Assembly: GCF_014851905.1 (NCBI RefSeq)
Contig: NZ_JACVAQ010000002.1
Coordinates: 682,001-746,000, forward strand
Direction: 5' to 3'
DNA length: 64,000 nt
Source: Pseudomonas sp. PDM14
Lineage (GTDB): Bacteria > Pseudomonadota > Gammaproteobacteria > Pseudomonadales > Pseudomonadaceae
This document shows, in pieces, positions 39,677 through 49,366 of this stretch. The first letter of the stretch is position 1. Each line of letters starts with the position of its first letter. Under the pieces are notes generated by a model. That model searched no databases and was not told the origin of the DNA. It saw nothing but the letters and a program-made list of their open reading frames with translations. The position numbers and the translations under genes are program-made.

Positions 39677-40990
39677 TCAGGTCAACTCGGTCAGGGCCTG
39701 CTCCAGCGTCTCGAGGAACAGCTGCGCCGCCGTCTGGCTCAGGCACAGCGGCGGACGGATCTTCAACACGTTGGCGTGCAGCCCCGAGGCGCCGATAAGC
39801 ACGCCACGCAGGCGCAGCGCGTTGACCAGCTGCCGTGCCCGCGCGCCATCGGCCTCGCCGCGCCCGTCGACGATGTCCACGCCGAGGAACAGGCCAACCC
39901 CACGCACCTCGCCAAGCACGGCAAAACGCTGTGCCAGGGCCTCCAGGCCCTCCTTGAGCATGCGCCCCACTTGTGCGGCGTTGCGCTGCAGGCATTCCGC
40001 CTCGATCACCTCCAGCACCGCCAGGCCCACCGCCGCCGAGACCGGGTTGCCGGCGAATGTATTGAAGTAGCAGGCCTCGCGACCGAAGCGTTCGAGAATA
40101 TGCGGCTGCGCGGCCAGGCCCGCCAGCGGGTGGCCGTTGCCCATCGGCTTGCCCATGGTCACCAGGTCCGGCACCAGGGCGTGACGCTGGAAGCCCCACA
40201 TATGGCTGCCGGTGCGGCCGAAGCCGGGCTGCACCTCGTCGGCGATGAACAGGCCGCCGGCCTCGCGCACCGCTGCCACCGCCTCGGCTAGAAAGCCCGG
40301 CGGGTCGGCGAACACACCGTCGCTGGTGAACAGGGTGTCGACCAGCAGCGCCGCCGGGCGAATGCCGCAGCGCTGCATGTCCGCCAGGGCAGCGCGTACC
40401 TCCGCGGCGAACTCGCGGCCAACCCGCGCCGGGTCGGCCACATCGTGCCGCGGCGGCGCTACCACCCGGACATCGCGGCCCAGCGCCACGTACTCGCCCA
40501 TCGCCGGCGACAGCTCGGCAATCGACGCAGTGATGCCGTGGTAGGCATAGCGGGTGACGATCACCCCGCTGCCGCCGGTGAAGTCGCGGGCGATACGCAG
40601 CGCCAGGTCGTTGGCCTCGCTGCCGGTGCAGGTGAACATCACCTGGCCCAAGGCTGCCGGCATGGTCGCCAGCAGTTTCTCCGCGTAATCCAGCACGGTT
40701 TCATGCAGGTAGCGGGTGTGAATGTTGAGCTGCCCGGCCTGACGAGTCAGCGCCGCCAGCACGTGGGGGTGGCAGTGGCCGACCGAGGGCACGTTGTTGT
40801 ACAGGTCGAGGTAGCGCTGGCCGCTGGCGTCGAACAGCCACACACCCTCGCCACGCACCAAGTGCAGTGGCTGGTCGTAGAACAGCTGGTAGGCCGGGCC
40901 GAGCAGGCGCTGACGCCGGGTAATCAGCGCCTGCTCGGCGGCCGGCAGCGCGGCAGCCTGGGCGGCCTCGAAGGCGTTGACCTTGAGCAT
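39677..40990 (-). CDS. class-III PLP enzyme, phospho-lyase-like
   Basis: 437 residues of the class-III aminotransferase fold. The PLP lysine lies in VTMGKPMGNGHPLAG (about residue 281), and CTGSEANDLALRIAR and IADEVQPGFGRTG are the other core motifs. The MGKPMGNGHP version is the one I know from ethanolamine-phosphate and phospho-hydroxylysine phospho-lyases, which remove phosphate and ammonia instead of transaminating. ATG at 40990 overlaps the SDR stop (TGATG), so the two are coupled. A kinase gene diverges nearby, which supports a phosphorylated substrate. A plain aminotransferase remains possible. Confidence 0.75.
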   Translation of the reverse strand: MLKVNAFEAAQAAALPAAEQALITRRQRLLGPAYQLFYDQPLHLVRGEGVWLFDASGQRYLDLYNNVPSVGHCHPHVLAALTRQAGQLNIHTRYLHETVLDYAEKLLATMPAALGQVMFTCTGSEANDLALRIARDFTGGSGVIVTRYAYHGITASIAELSPAMGEYVALGRDVRVVAPPRHDVADPARVGREFAAEVRAALADMQRCGIRPAALLVDTLFTSDGVFADPPGFLAEAVAAVREAGGLFIADEVQPGFGRTGSHMWGFQRHALVPDLVTMGKPMGNGHPLAGLAAQPHILERFGREACYFNTFAGNPVSAAVGLAVLEVIEAECLQRNAAQVGRMLKEGLEALAQRFAVLGEVRGVGLFLGVDIVDGRGEADGARARQLVNALRLRGVLIGASGLHANVLKIRPPLCLSQTAAQLFLETLEQALTELT

Positions 40991-41763
40991 CAGCCCAGCG
41001 CCGCCAGGGATTCCGGCAGCACCTGGCCGCCGTCGATGGACAGCGCCTGGCCGGTCACATAACCCGCCTCACGGGAGGCGAAGAACAGCGCGGCGTAGGC
41101 GATGTCTTCCACGGTGCCCAGGCATTTCAGCGGTACCGAGGCCGCCATGCTGTCGCAGTAGGCCTGGCCCATGCCGATCAGCCCCTCGGTGAGCACGTTG
41201 CCCGGCAGCACGGCGTTGATGGTGATGTTGTCGCGCGCCAGCTCGATCGCCGCGGTGCGCATGAAGCCCAGCTGCGCCGCCTTGCTCGCGCCATAGTGCG
41301 ACCAGCCGGGGAAACCGGTGATCGGCCCGGTGATCGAGGACGTGAGGATCACCCGGCCATACTCGGCCTTGCGCAGGTAAGGCAGGCAGGCCTGCACGGC
41401 GAGGAAGCTGCCCTTGGCGTTGGTGTCGAGCACCAGATCCCAGTCCTCGGGTGTCAGCTCGTCGATCGAGCCGGAGGGAAAGATCCCGGCATTGGCGCAC
41501 AGCACGTCGATACCGCCCTGCACCGCCGCCACCGCATCGACCAAGGTCCTGACCGCCGCGGCATCGGCCACGTCGGCCACGTAGCCGCGCACGTCGAGGC
41601 CTTCGTCGCGCAATGCCGCGGCCACCGCCTCGACCCGCTCGGCGTGGCGGGCGCTGATCGCCACCTTGGCGCCCTGCCGGGCGAAGACCCGGGCAATACC
41701 CAGGCCGATGCCGCTGCTGCCACCGGTTACCAGAACGCTTTTGCCCGCGAGCGAAGTGAGCAT
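40990..41763 (-). CDS. short-chain dehydrogenase in the kinase/PLP cassette
   Basis: 257-residue classical SDR. TGGSSGIGLGIA binds the nucleotide (about residue 13), NAGIFPSG follows, LTSSITG carries the catalytic serine and HYGASKAA the catalytic tyrosine and lysine. ATG at 41763 follows GGAGGCAACGGC. Its stop overlaps the PLP enzyme start. It may oxidise the alcohol before phosphorylation or reduce the aldehyde made by the PLP enzyme; the substrate is unknown. Confidence 0.85.
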   Translation of the reverse strand: MLTSLAGKSVLVTGGSSGIGLGIARVFARQGAKVAISARHAERVEAVAAALRDEGLDVRGYVADVADAAAVRTLVDAVAAVQGGIDVLCANAGIFPSGSIDELTPEDWDLVLDTNAKGSFLAVQACLPYLRKAEYGRVILTSSITGPITGFPGWSHYGASKAAQLGFMRTAAIELARDNITINAVLPGNVLTEGLIGMGQAYCDSMAASVPLKCLGTVEDIAYAALFFASREAGYVTGQALSIDGGQVLPESLAALG

Positions 41764-41822
41764 GCCGTTGCCTCCATCAATGGGTGATGCAGCGATGATG
41801 CGGCCGCCTAGCGCCCAGGCAG

Positions 41823-41920
41823 TTGACCGCAGACCACAACTTGCACGCCGAACGATCAAATTGCCGGCGCCACGGGCGCGACCTGTGCCCTGCGGTCAAA
41901 TCATCGCGGTCGCCGGTCAA
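41823..41920. promoter_or_regulatory. candidate operator set between SDR and kinase genes
   Basis: TTGACCGCAG (41823-41832) and its exact reverse complement CTGCGGTCAA (41890-41899) face each other across the divergent promoter region. A further GGTCAA (41915-41920) follows the one at 41894 by 21 bases, two helical turns, the usual spacing for AraC-type half sites. Binding by the AraC-type protein encoded at 43145 is inference. Confidence 0.45.
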
Positions 41921-41979
41921 GCCCGGCGCGGTACGGGCCGCGCATCATCGGCGCATCGATCCCGGTCCGGTACACCGTC

Positions 41980-42996
41980 ATGTTCAGCGAACACACCCTG
42001 CAGCAGGAGCTGGCACGCATCGAGCGCATCGCCCACCTGGCACTGGCCCGCTACCCGGCGTCGCACCAGGGCCAACTGACACTGCTCTGCCATTCGGAAA
42101 ACGCCACCTTCGCCATCGCCACGCCCGCCGGCCAGCGCTACGTGCTGCGCGTGCACCGGCCCGACTACCACCAACGCCAGGCCATCGCCAGCGAACTGGC
42201 CTGGCTGGCCGCCCTGCAGCAGGCCGATGTCGACGTGCCCACGCCGATTGCCGGCCGCGACGGCGAGCTGATTCAGGCCGCCGGGGATGTACAGTCGGGC
42301 ACGCGCTTCGTGGTCCTGTTCGACTGGATCGACGGCCGCGAGCCAGACCCGCAGCAGGCGCTCGGGCCGGCGTTTCAGCGCCTGGGTACGATCAACGCAC
42401 GGCTGCACCGCCAGGCCCGCGACTGGCAACGCCCGACGGGCTTCCAGCGCATGACCTGGAACCACTCGAGCATGCTCGGCGAACGCGGCCACTGGGGCCG
42501 CTGGCAGGACGCGCCCTATCTGGACGCCACGGCGCTGGCGCTGGTCGACGAAACGGTGAGCCTGATCGGCCAGCGCATGGCCGGCTACGGCGAGGGGCAG
42601 GAACGCTTCGGCCTGATCCACGCCGACCTGCGCCTGGCCAACCTGCTCGAACATGACGGTGTGACCCGCGCCATCGACTTCGACGACTGCGGCTTCGGCT
42701 GGTACCTGCACGACCTCGCGGCAGCGCTGAGCTTCCACGAGCACCATGCGGACGTGCCCATGTGGCTGGACAACTGGCTGCAAGGCTACGAACGGGTCAC
42801 GCAACTGCAACACGACGACCTGCTGATCCTGCCCACGCTGATCATGCAGCGGCGCCTGCAACTGCTGGCCTGGGTCGGCAGCCATCGCGGCACGCCCACC
42901 GCCGAGGGCCTGGGCCGTGAATGGGTCGAGCAGACCCTGCAGCTGTGCCGACGCTACCTGGGCGGCACTCCGGTCGGCGCGGTGCTGGCCGGCTGA
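41980..42996 (+). CDS. phosphotransferase of the APH/choline-kinase fold
   Basis: 338 residues. The small-molecule kinase core is clear: IHADLRLANLL (Brenner motif, about residues 212-222) and AIDFDDCGFG (metal-binding DFDD, about 231). This fold includes hydroxylysine kinase, choline kinase and homoserine kinase II. The ribosome site before ATG 41980 is weak. It diverges from the SDR and PLP-enzyme genes and is followed by the AraC gene after 148 nt. The context suggests it phosphorylates a hydroxyl group on an amine-bearing compound. Antibiotic resistance is unlikely in this setting but not excluded. Confidence 0.8.
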   Translation: MFSEHTLQQELARIERIAHLALARYPASHQGQLTLLCHSENATFAIATPAGQRYVLRVHRPDYHQRQAIASELAWLAALQQADVDVPTPIAGRDGELIQAAGDVQSGTRFVVLFDWIDGREPDPQQALGPAFQRLGTINARLHRQARDWQRPTGFQRMTWNHSSMLGERGHWGRWQDAPYLDATALALVDETVSLIGQRMAGYGEGQERFGLIHADLRLANLLEHDGVTRAIDFDDCGFGWYLHDLAAALSFHEHHADVPMWLDNWLQGYERVTQLQHDDLLILPTLIMQRRLQLLAWVGSHRGTPTAEGLGREWVEQTLQLCRRYLGGTPVGAVLAG

Positions 42997-43144
42997 ACCA
43001 GATCGGGGCGCCCGGCCGGCCTGCGCACAGGTCTGCGGCACGCAACTGACCAGACGCCCCCGCGCGCGCCGCCCACGCCACGGCCAGTGCGCTGGTACAG
43101 GAGTTGCAGCCTGCCTGCGAGCACCTCGCCAACTGGAGGGAACC

Positions 43145-44203
43145 GTGGACAGCCTTGCCCGTAGCAGCGAACGCCCGGCCGGCGTGCTGGCTAGCGCCGC
43201 CAGCGGTCTGATCGAGTTCATCGCCGACGAAGGTGGCGATGCCGAGCGCATCCTCGGCCACAGCGGCATCGACCCCGAGCGCCTGCACAACCCGACCCTG
43301 CAGCTCGACCTGGGCCAGTACTGCCGGGTCTTCGAGGTTGCCGCGCAGCAGACCGGCAACGCCAACTTCGGCCTGCGCTTCGGCAGCCAGTTCAGGCCCG
43401 AATCGCTGGGCCTGCTCGGCTATGTCGGGCTGTGTTCCGAAACCCTCGGCCAGGCCTTGCGCAACGTGGTGCGCATGTTCCCCTGCCACCAGCAGGGCAG
43501 CACGCTGCAGCTGGTCGACCTCGGCGAATACAGCCGCCTGGATTACCAGGTGCTGCACGGCGCCATCGCGCACAAGCGCCAGGACGCCGAGCTGTCGCTG
43601 GGCATGTTCGCCAATCTGATGCGCCAGGCCCTCGGCCAGCACTGGGCGCCGGAGACCGTGCATTTCGAGCATGCACAGCCGGAAGCCTGGCACGAGCACT
43701 GCAAATCCTTCGACGCACCGGTGCTGTTCAACCAGCCAAGCAATTCCCTGATCTTCCGCAGCCAGCTGCTCGCCCGGCCGATGCCCGGTCGCGATCCCCG
43801 GCTGCTGACCCTGATGCTGGAAAGCATGCACAAGCTGGCAAGCCCGGCGGCGGCACCACCGGCACTGGTGGACGAGGTGAAGGTACGGGTGCGGCGCCAA
43901 CTAGGTGACGGCGACCCGAGCCTGGAGTGCATCGCCGAACAGTTGCGCCTGCCGGTGTGGACTCTGCAAAGACGCCTCGGCGATCAGGGCCTGAGCTTCA
44001 CCACCCTGGTCGATCAGGTCCGCCGCGAGCTGGCCACCCACTACCTGCAGCAGGCCAACTTGCCGATTTCCGAGCTGGCCCTGCTGCTTGGCTACTCGGA
44101 AATCAGCGCCTTCTCACGGGCCTTTCGCCGCTGGTTCGCCGTCAGCCCGCGGCAATGGCGGCAGGCGTACAGCAACGCAGGCGCGTCACTCAGTCGTCGC
44201 TGA
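43145..44203 (+). CDS. AraC-family regulator (OruR-like N-terminal domain)
   Basis: 352 residues. The N-terminal 200 match the arabinose-binding-like domain found in OruR/ArgR-type regulators; the C-terminal 90 carry two helix-turn-helix units (LECIAEQLRLPVWTLQRRLG and ISELALLLGYSEISAFSRAF). GTG at 43145 follows GGAGGGAACC. The 3' end overlaps the convergent apbC gene by 14 bases. It probably controls the kinase and PLP-enzyme genes beside it. Confidence 0.88.
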   Translation: MDSLARSSERPAGVLASAASGLIEFIADEGGDAERILGHSGIDPERLHNPTLQLDLGQYCRVFEVAAQQTGNANFGLRFGSQFRPESLGLLGYVGLCSETLGQALRNVVRMFPCHQQGSTLQLVDLGEYSRLDYQVLHGAIAHKRQDAELSLGMFANLMRQALGQHWAPETVHFEHAQPEAWHEHCKSFDAPVLFNQPSNSLIFRSQLLARPMPGRDPRLLTLMLESMHKLASPAAAPPALVDEVKVRVRRQLGDGDPSLECIAEQLRLPVWTLQRRLGDQGLSFTTLVDQVRRELATHYLQQANLPISELALLLGYSEISAFSRAFRRWFAVSPRQWRQAYSNAGASLSRR

Positions 44204-45284
44204 CTTCGATATTGGGCATGGCGCTGGCACCCAACCCGCTCTGGGCGATGCGGGCGCCGACGCTGCGGGCCATTTCCTGGTAGATCATGGCAATCTGGCT
44301 TTCCGGGTCGGCCACGGTGGTCGGCTTGCCGCCGTCCGACTGCAGGCGGATGGCCATCGACAGCGGCAGCGAGGCCAGCAGGTCGACGCCGTACTGGCTG
44401 GCCAGCTTCTCGCCGCCGCCTTCGCCGAACAGGTGCTCGGCATGGCCGCAGTTGGAGCAGATGTGCACGGCCATGTTCTCCACCACGCCAAGCACCGGGA
44501 TGTTGACCTTGCGGAACATCTCCACGCCCTTGCGGGCATCGAGCAGGGCCAGGTCCTGCGGGGTGGTGACGATCACCGCGCCGGCCACCGGCACCTTCTG
44601 CGCCAGGGTCAGCTGGATGTCGCCGGTACCCGGCGGCATGTCCACCACCAAGTAATCGAGGTTGTCCCAGGCGGTCTGGGTGATCAGCTGCAGCAGCGCG
44701 CCGGAAACCATCGGCCCGCGCCAGACCACCGGGGTGCTGTCGTCGGTGAGGAAGGCCATCGACATGACCTGCACGCCATGGGCTTCCAGCGGTACGAAGA
44801 ACTTCTCGTCACGGATTTTCGGCCGCGTACCTTCGGCGATGCCGAACATGATGCCCTGGCTCGGGCCATAGATATCCGCATCGAGAATGCCGACCCGCGC
44901 GCCTTCGCGGGCCAGGGCCAGGGCCAGGTTGGCCGCGGTGGTCGACTTGCCGACGCCGCCCTTGCCGGACGCCACGGCGATGATGTTCTTCACGTTGGCC
45001 AGCGCCGGCACCTGGGCCTGCGCCTTGTGCGGCTCGATCACGCAGGTGACCTCGACCTTGGCGCTGTCGACGCCATCCATGCCTTCCACGGCCATCTGCA
45101 GCATCTGCGCCCAGCCGCTCTTGAACAGCCCGGCGGCGTAGCCCAGCTCCAGGCGCACCTGGACCTTGCCGCCCTGGATGTCGATTTCACGCAGGCAGCC
45201 GGCGCTGACCGGGTCTTGATTGAGGTTGGGGTCGGTGAACTGGCGCAGGGTCGCTTCGACCCCTTCGCGGGTGACGGCGCTCAT
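44190..45284 (-). CDS. apbC: iron-sulfur cluster carrier ATPase (Mrp/ApbC)
   Basis: 364 residues. An N-terminal MIP18-like domain (residues 1-90) is followed by a P-loop ATPase with the deviant Walker A GKGGVGKSTTAAN (about residue 107). The paired cysteines that hold a transferable 4Fe-4S cluster are in HICSNCGHAEH (about 277). It delivers clusters to apoproteins in the cytoplasm. ATG at 45284. It diverges from metG, as in other pseudomonads. Confidence 0.95.
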   Translation of the reverse strand: MSAVTREGVEATLRQFTDPNLNQDPVSAGCLREIDIQGGKVQVRLELGYAAGLFKSGWAQMLQMAVEGMDGVDSAKVEVTCVIEPHKAQAQVPALANVKNIIAVASGKGGVGKSTTAANLALALAREGARVGILDADIYGPSQGIMFGIAEGTRPKIRDEKFFVPLEAHGVQVMSMAFLTDDSTPVVWRGPMVSGALLQLITQTAWDNLDYLVVDMPPGTGDIQLTLAQKVPVAGAVIVTTPQDLALLDARKGVEMFRKVNIPVLGVVENMAVHICSNCGHAEHLFGEGGGEKLASQYGVDLLASLPLSMAIRLQSDGGKPTTVADPESQIAMIYQEMARSVGARIAQSGLGASAMPNIEVSDD

Positions 45285-45404
45285 GAGGCAACTCCGAAAG
45301 GCTGAGCAAAACAGGCGGGCATCTTACCGCAGCCGCTTGTGCCATTGGGTGGTCGATACCGCGTGTCGCGGCATCTACCTTGCGACCAATCGACACGGCA
45401 GCCC

Positions 45405-45493
45405 CGCAGGGTGGATCGAGGCGCGCAGCTGACGCCCTTTTCATCCACCAGGGCGCCACTCGGTGGATCGATGAAGCGCGGTCCACCCTACCA
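45405..45493. repeat. GGTGGATC/GATCCACC-type intergenic repeat
   Basis: Outer arms GCAGGGTGGATCGAGGCGCG and GAAGCGCGGTCCACCCTACC; inner arms ATCCACCA (45442) and TCGGTGGAT (45460). It fills much of the 288-base apbC-metG gap. The type is common between Pseudomonas genes. Confidence 0.55.
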
Positions 45494-45572
45494 GGCCCGC
45501 TGCGGATGAAAAAAACTGCCCGCGGCTATATAGTTGCCGACTCCCCTCGAAATACCAGTGCAGCCGATCACC

Positions 45573-47624
45573 ATGTCCGAAGCCCGCAAGATTCTCGTCA
45601 CCAGTGCCCTCCCTTACGCCAACGGTTCGATCCACCTCGGCCATATGCTCGAGTACATCCAGACCGACATGTGGGTGCGCTTCCAGAAGCTGCGCGGCAA
45701 CCAGTGCATCTACGTCTGCGCCGACGACGCCCACGGCTCGGCGATCATGCTGCGCGCGGAAAAGGAAGGCATCACCCCGGAACAGCTGATCGCCAACGTA
45801 CAGGCCGAGCACAGTGCCGACTTCGCCGACTTCCTGGTCGACTTCGACAATTTCCACTCGACCCACGCCGAGGAAAACCGCGAGCTGGCCACCAGCATCT
45901 ACCTCAAGCTGCGTGACGCCGCGCACATCGCCACCCGTTCGGTGACCCAGTACTTCGACCCCGAGAAAGGCATGTTCCTCGCCGACCGCTTCATCAAGGG
46001 CACCTGCCCGAAATGCGCGGCCGAGGACCAGTACGGCGACAACTGCGAGAAATGCGGCGCCACCTACGAACCGACCGAGCTGAAGAACCCACGCTCGGCG
46101 ATTTCCGGCGCCGTGCCGGTGCTCAAGGACTCCAAGCACTTCTTCTTCAAGCTGCCCGACTTCGAGGCCATGCTGAAGACCTGGACCCGCAGCGGCACCC
46201 TGCAGGACGCCGTGGCCAACAAGATCGCCGAATGGCTGGATGGCGGCCTGCAGGAGTGGGACATCTCCCGCGACGCGCCCTACTTCGGCTTCGAGATTCC
46301 CGACGAGCCGGGCAAGTACTTCTACGTCTGGCTGGACGCGCCGATCGGCTACATGGCCAGCTTCAAGAACCTCTGCAACAAGCGCCCGGAGCTGGACTTC
46401 GACGCCTTCTGGAACAAGGATTCGACCGCCGAGCTGTACCACTTCATCGGCAAGGACATCGTCAACTTCCATGCCCTGTTCTGGCCGGCCATGCTCGAAG
46501 GCGCCGGCTACCGCAAGCCGACCGGGGTCAACGTGCACGGCTACCTGACGGTGAACGGGCAGAAGATGTCCAAGTCGCGCGGCACCTTCATCAAGGCGCG
46601 TACTTACCTGGATCACCTGAACCCGGAATACCTGCGCTACTACTACGCCAGCAAGCTGGGCCGCGGCGTCGACGACCTCGACCTGAACCTCGAGGATTTC
46701 GTGCAGAAGGTCAACTCGGACCTGGTCGGCAAGGTGGTCAACATCGCCAGCCGCTGCGCCGGCTTCATCCACAAGGGCAACGCCGGCGTGCTGGTCGACG
46801 CCAACCCCGAGCCAGAACTGTGGGCTGCCTTCCAGGCCGCCGCGCCGAGCATCGCCGACGCCTATGAAGCCCGCGACTTCTCCCGCGCCATGCGCGAGAT
46901 CATGGCCCTGGCCGACCGCGCCAACGCCTGGATCGCCGACAAGGCGCCGTGGGCGCTGAACAAGGTCGAGGGCAAGCAGGCCGAAGTGCAGGAAATCTGC
47001 GCCCTGGGCGTCAACCTATTCCGCCAGTTGGTGATCCTGCTCAAACCCGTGCTGCCGAACCTGGCACGCGACGCCGAGGCCTTCCTCAACGTCGCCCCGC
47101 TGAGCTGGACCGACCTGAGCACGCCGCTGGCCAATCACCAGCTGAACCCGTTCAACCCGCTGCTGACCCGCATCGAACCAGCGAAAATCGAAGCCATGAC
47201 CGCCGCCTCCAAGGAAGACCTCGCCGCCACCGACGCGCCTGCCGCTCCGGCCGTACCCGCTGGCAATGGCGAACTGACGAAAGACCCGCTGGCCGCCGAG
47301 ATTGCCTTCGACGCCTTCGCCGCCGTCGACCTGCGCATCGCCCTGATCGAGAAGTGCGAGTTCGTCGAGGGCGCCGACAAGCTGCTGCGCCTGACCCTGG
47401 ATATCGGCGACGAGAAGCGCAACGTGTTCAGCGGCATCAAGTCCGCCTACCCGGACCCGAGCAAGCTCGAAGGCCGCCTGACCCTGTACGTGGCCAACCT
47501 GGCCGCGCGCAAGATGAAGTTCGGCGTCTCCGAGGGCATGGTCCTCGCGGCCGGCCCTGGCGGCGAAGAGATCTACCTGCTCAGCCCGGACAGCGGCGCC
47601 AAGCCGGGTCAGCGGGTGAAGTGA
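45573..47624 (+). CDS. metG: methionyl-tRNA synthetase
   Basis: 683 residues. Class I synthetase that charges tRNA-Met and initiator tRNA. The HIGH region is [12 protein letters not shown] (residues 14-25), zinc-type cysteines are in [20 protein letters not shown] (about 145-164), KMSKS is in GQKMSKSRG (about 330), and the C-terminal EMAP-like dimer and tRNA-binding domain starts near residue 580. ATG at 45573 ([15 protein letters not shown]) is the family's normal start; the open codons upstream are not supported. Confidence 0.97.
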   Translation: MSEARKILVTSALPYANGSIHLGHMLEYIQTDMWVRFQKLRGNQCIYVCADDAHGSAIMLRAEKEGITPEQLIANVQAEHSADFADFLVDFDNFHSTHAEENRELATSIYLKLRDAAHIATRSVTQYFDPEKGMFLADRFIKGTCPKCAAEDQYGDNCEKCGATYEPTELKNPRSAISGAVPVLKDSKHFFFKLPDFEAMLKTWTRSGTLQDAVANKIAEWLDGGLQEWDISRDAPYFGFEIPDEPGKYFYVWLDAPIGYMASFKNLCNKRPELDFDAFWNKDSTAELYHFIGKDIVNFHALFWPAMLEGAGYRKPTGVNVHGYLTVNGQKMSKSRGTFIKARTYLDHLNPEYLRYYYASKLGRGVDDLDLNLEDFVQKVNSDLVGKVVNIASRCAGFIHKGNAGVLVDANPEPELWAAFQAAAPSIADAYEARDFSRAMREIMALADRANAWIADKAPWALNKVEGKQAEVQEICALGVNLFRQLVILLKPVLPNLARDAEAFLNVAPLSWTDLSTPLANHQLNPFNPLLTRIEPAKIEAMTAASKEDLAATDAPAAPAVPAGNGELTKDPLAAEIAFDAFAAVDLRIALIEKCEFVEGADKLLRLTLDIGDEKRNVFSGIKSAYPDPSKLEGRLTLYVANLAARKMKFGVSEGMVLAAGPGGEEIYLLSPDSGAKPGQRVK

Positions 47625-47672
47625 GCTTTCCTCCGGGTGCGTCGTCACGGCGCGCCCGGCCTGGATGAATCG

Positions 47673-48212
47673 ATGAACGAGCTGATTCTGATCCTGCCCG
47701 TCGCCTCGCTGCTCAGCCTGTGGCTGCTGCAGGGCGAACGCCCACGCCTGCGCGCACTGGCCGCGGCGACCGCGCTGTTGCTGAGCGTCGCCACGCCGTT
47801 GGCCTGGCTGCTGCAGCACGTCCTGCTGACACCACTGGGGCTGTCCTCCCTGCTGCTGTTCGGCCTGCTGCCAATGCTGGCGCTGCTCGCCTGGGCCAGC
47901 CTGCGCCTGCTGGCCACGCTGCGCCCGCACTGGCCACAACAGGGGCTGTGGCTGCCGGTGCTGGGCAATGGCGCGGCCCTGGCGCTCGCCTTGCAGGTGG
48001 CGCAGCGCGAGACCGGCCTGGGCCAGGCGATCCTGCTGGGCCTCGGCAGCGCGCTGGGGTTCTGCCTGGTGCTGACCCTGCTCGCCGACCTGCTACAGCG
48101 CACCGACCAGGCCGCTGTCCCCGCCGCATTGCGCGGCTTGCCGCTGCTGCTGATCAGCGCCGGCCTGCTCGGCCTGGCGCTGCTCGGCCTCAATGGCCTG
48201 GTGCCGGCATGA
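47673..48212 (+). CDS. rnfA: divergent RnfA-like membrane subunit without cluster cysteines
   Basis: 179 residues, about six transmembrane segments. The C-terminal third aligns well with RnfA/RsxA ([20 protein letters not shown], then AALRG and [11 protein letters not shown]). The N-terminal LGLCPFMGVS segment is missing, and the second conserved TTNCAVLG reads VLGNGAALA here, so both cysteines that bind the intramembrane 2Fe-2S cluster are gone. The only cysteine (GFC) is not at a ligand position. ATG at 47673; the stop overlaps rnfB (ATGA). It belongs to a gene set that normally forms a sodium- or proton-pumping ferredoxin:NAD oxidoreductase. Confidence 0.75.
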   Translation: MNELILILPVASLLSLWLLQGERPRLRALAAATALLLSVATPLAWLLQHVLLTPLGLSSLLLFGLLPMLALLAWASLRLLATLRPHWPQQGLWLPVLGNGAALALALQVAQRETGLGQAILLGLGSALGFCLVLTLLADLLQRTDQAAVPAALRGLPLLLISAGLLGLALLGLNGLVPA

Positions 48213-49366
48213 GCAACGCCCTGCGCCTGGACGCCGAGCGCATCCGCGCCATCGACGCCCTGCTGCCGCAGACCCAGTGCGGCAAATGCGGTCATCCCGG
48301 CTGCAAGCCCTACGCCGAAGGCATCGCCCAGGGCGAGGCGATCAACAAATGCCCGCCCGGCGGCACCGCCACCATCCACGCCCTCTCGCGCCTTTTGCAG
48401 GTGCCCGAGCTGCCGCTGGAGCTGCCCGCCGTGCCGGCGCAGATCGCACTGATCCGCGAGGCGGAATGCATCGGCTGCACCAAGTGCATCCAGGCCTGCC
48501 CGGTGGACGCCATCGTCGGTGCCGCCAAGTTGATGCACACGGTGATCACCGCCGAATGCACCGGCTGCGAGCTGTGCGTCGCCCCCTGCCCGGTGGACTG
48601 TATCGATATCCTCGTCCTGCCTGCCGAGCAGGCCGAGGAACAGCGCCGCCACGCCGACCAGTTCCGTCAGCGCCACGAAGCCCACCTGGCACGCCTGGCT
48701 CGTGATGACGCGCGCCGCCAGGCCGAACGCCAGGCGCGCGCCACGCCCGCCACAACCACACTGGCAAAGGCCGTGCAGGCCGACCTGCCCCCCGTGCAAG
48801 CCCCACCTGCGGTCGACCCGCACAGCCAGCACAAGCGCCTGAAGATCGACGCGGCGATGGCCAAGGTCGCCCTGAACAAGGCCGAAAAGCAGTTGGCCGT
48901 GCACGGCAGCCCCGAGCTAGTGCGCCAGGTCGAGGCATTGCGTCAGGCGGCCGAGCAGGCCCAGCGTGCCCTGGATGCCGCCCAACCGGCGGCGCCGAGC
49001 GCAGGGCTGGTCGAACTCAAGCAGGCGAAGATCGCCCTTGCCGGCCGCCGCGCCGAACTCGGCAAGGGCGAACGCCAGGGTCTCGACGAAACCGCGCTGG
49101 CGCCGCTGCGCCAGGCCCTGCGCGATGCCGAAGCGGCGCTGCACGCCGCCGAAGCCGCCAGCGGCAAACCCGCCCCGGTGCTGGTGCGTACCGACAAGGC
49201 GCCGGTGGACGTGCAACTGCGCACACTGAAGACTGAGCTGGCTTACGCCCGCGCCGACCTGCTGCGCCTGGAGCGGCGCCAGACCAGCGACGCCGCCACC
49301 CTGGAACAGGCCCGCCAGCGCCTGACGCTTGCCGAGCAGCGCCTGCATGACCACACACGCGCCTGA
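48209..49366 (+). CDS. rnfB: RnfB-like ferredoxin subunit, no membrane anchor, long C-terminal tail
   Basis: 385 residues, about twice the usual RnfB. It opens with [20 protein letters not shown] and has no N-terminal transmembrane helix. The first cluster motif [15 protein letters not shown] and two ferredoxin 4Fe-4S motifs, [12 protein letters not shown] and [12 protein letters not shown], are intact. From about residue 150 on comes a charged Ala/Glu/Lys/Arg-rich tail, likely coiled coil; one stretch ([18 protein letters not shown]) recalls repeats at the C-terminus of RnfC. ATG at 48209 overlaps rnfA; the 3' end overlaps rnfD by 20 bases. Confidence 0.85.
   Translation: MSNALRLDAERIRAIDALLPQTQCGKCGHPGCKPYAEGIAQGEAINKCPPGGTATIHALSRLLQVPELPLELPAVPAQIALIREAECIGCTKCIQACPVDAIVGAAKLMHTVITAECTGCELCVAPCPVDCIDILVLPAEQAEEQRRHADQFRQRHEAHLARLARDDARRQAERQARATPATTTLAKAVQADLPPVQAPPAVDPHSQHKRLKIDAAMAKVALNKAEKQLAVHGSPELVRQVEALRQAAEQAQRALDAAQPAAPSAGLVELKQAKIALAGRRAELGKGERQGLDETALAPLRQALRDAEAALHAAEAASGKPAPVLVRTDKAPVDVQLRTLKTELAYARADLLRLERRQTSDAATLEQARQRLTLAEQRLHDHTRA

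Noticed and set aside
41980..42996. Aminoglycoside resistance gene
   Set aside because: The fold fits, but the neighbours (PLP enzyme, SDR, AraC) and lack of mobile DNA point to metabolism.
47633..47666. A fourth copy of the GGTGCGC repeat before rnfA
   Set aside because: Only one short arm (GGTGCGTCG and GGCGCGCCC) is present and no clear partner arm; it could be chance.
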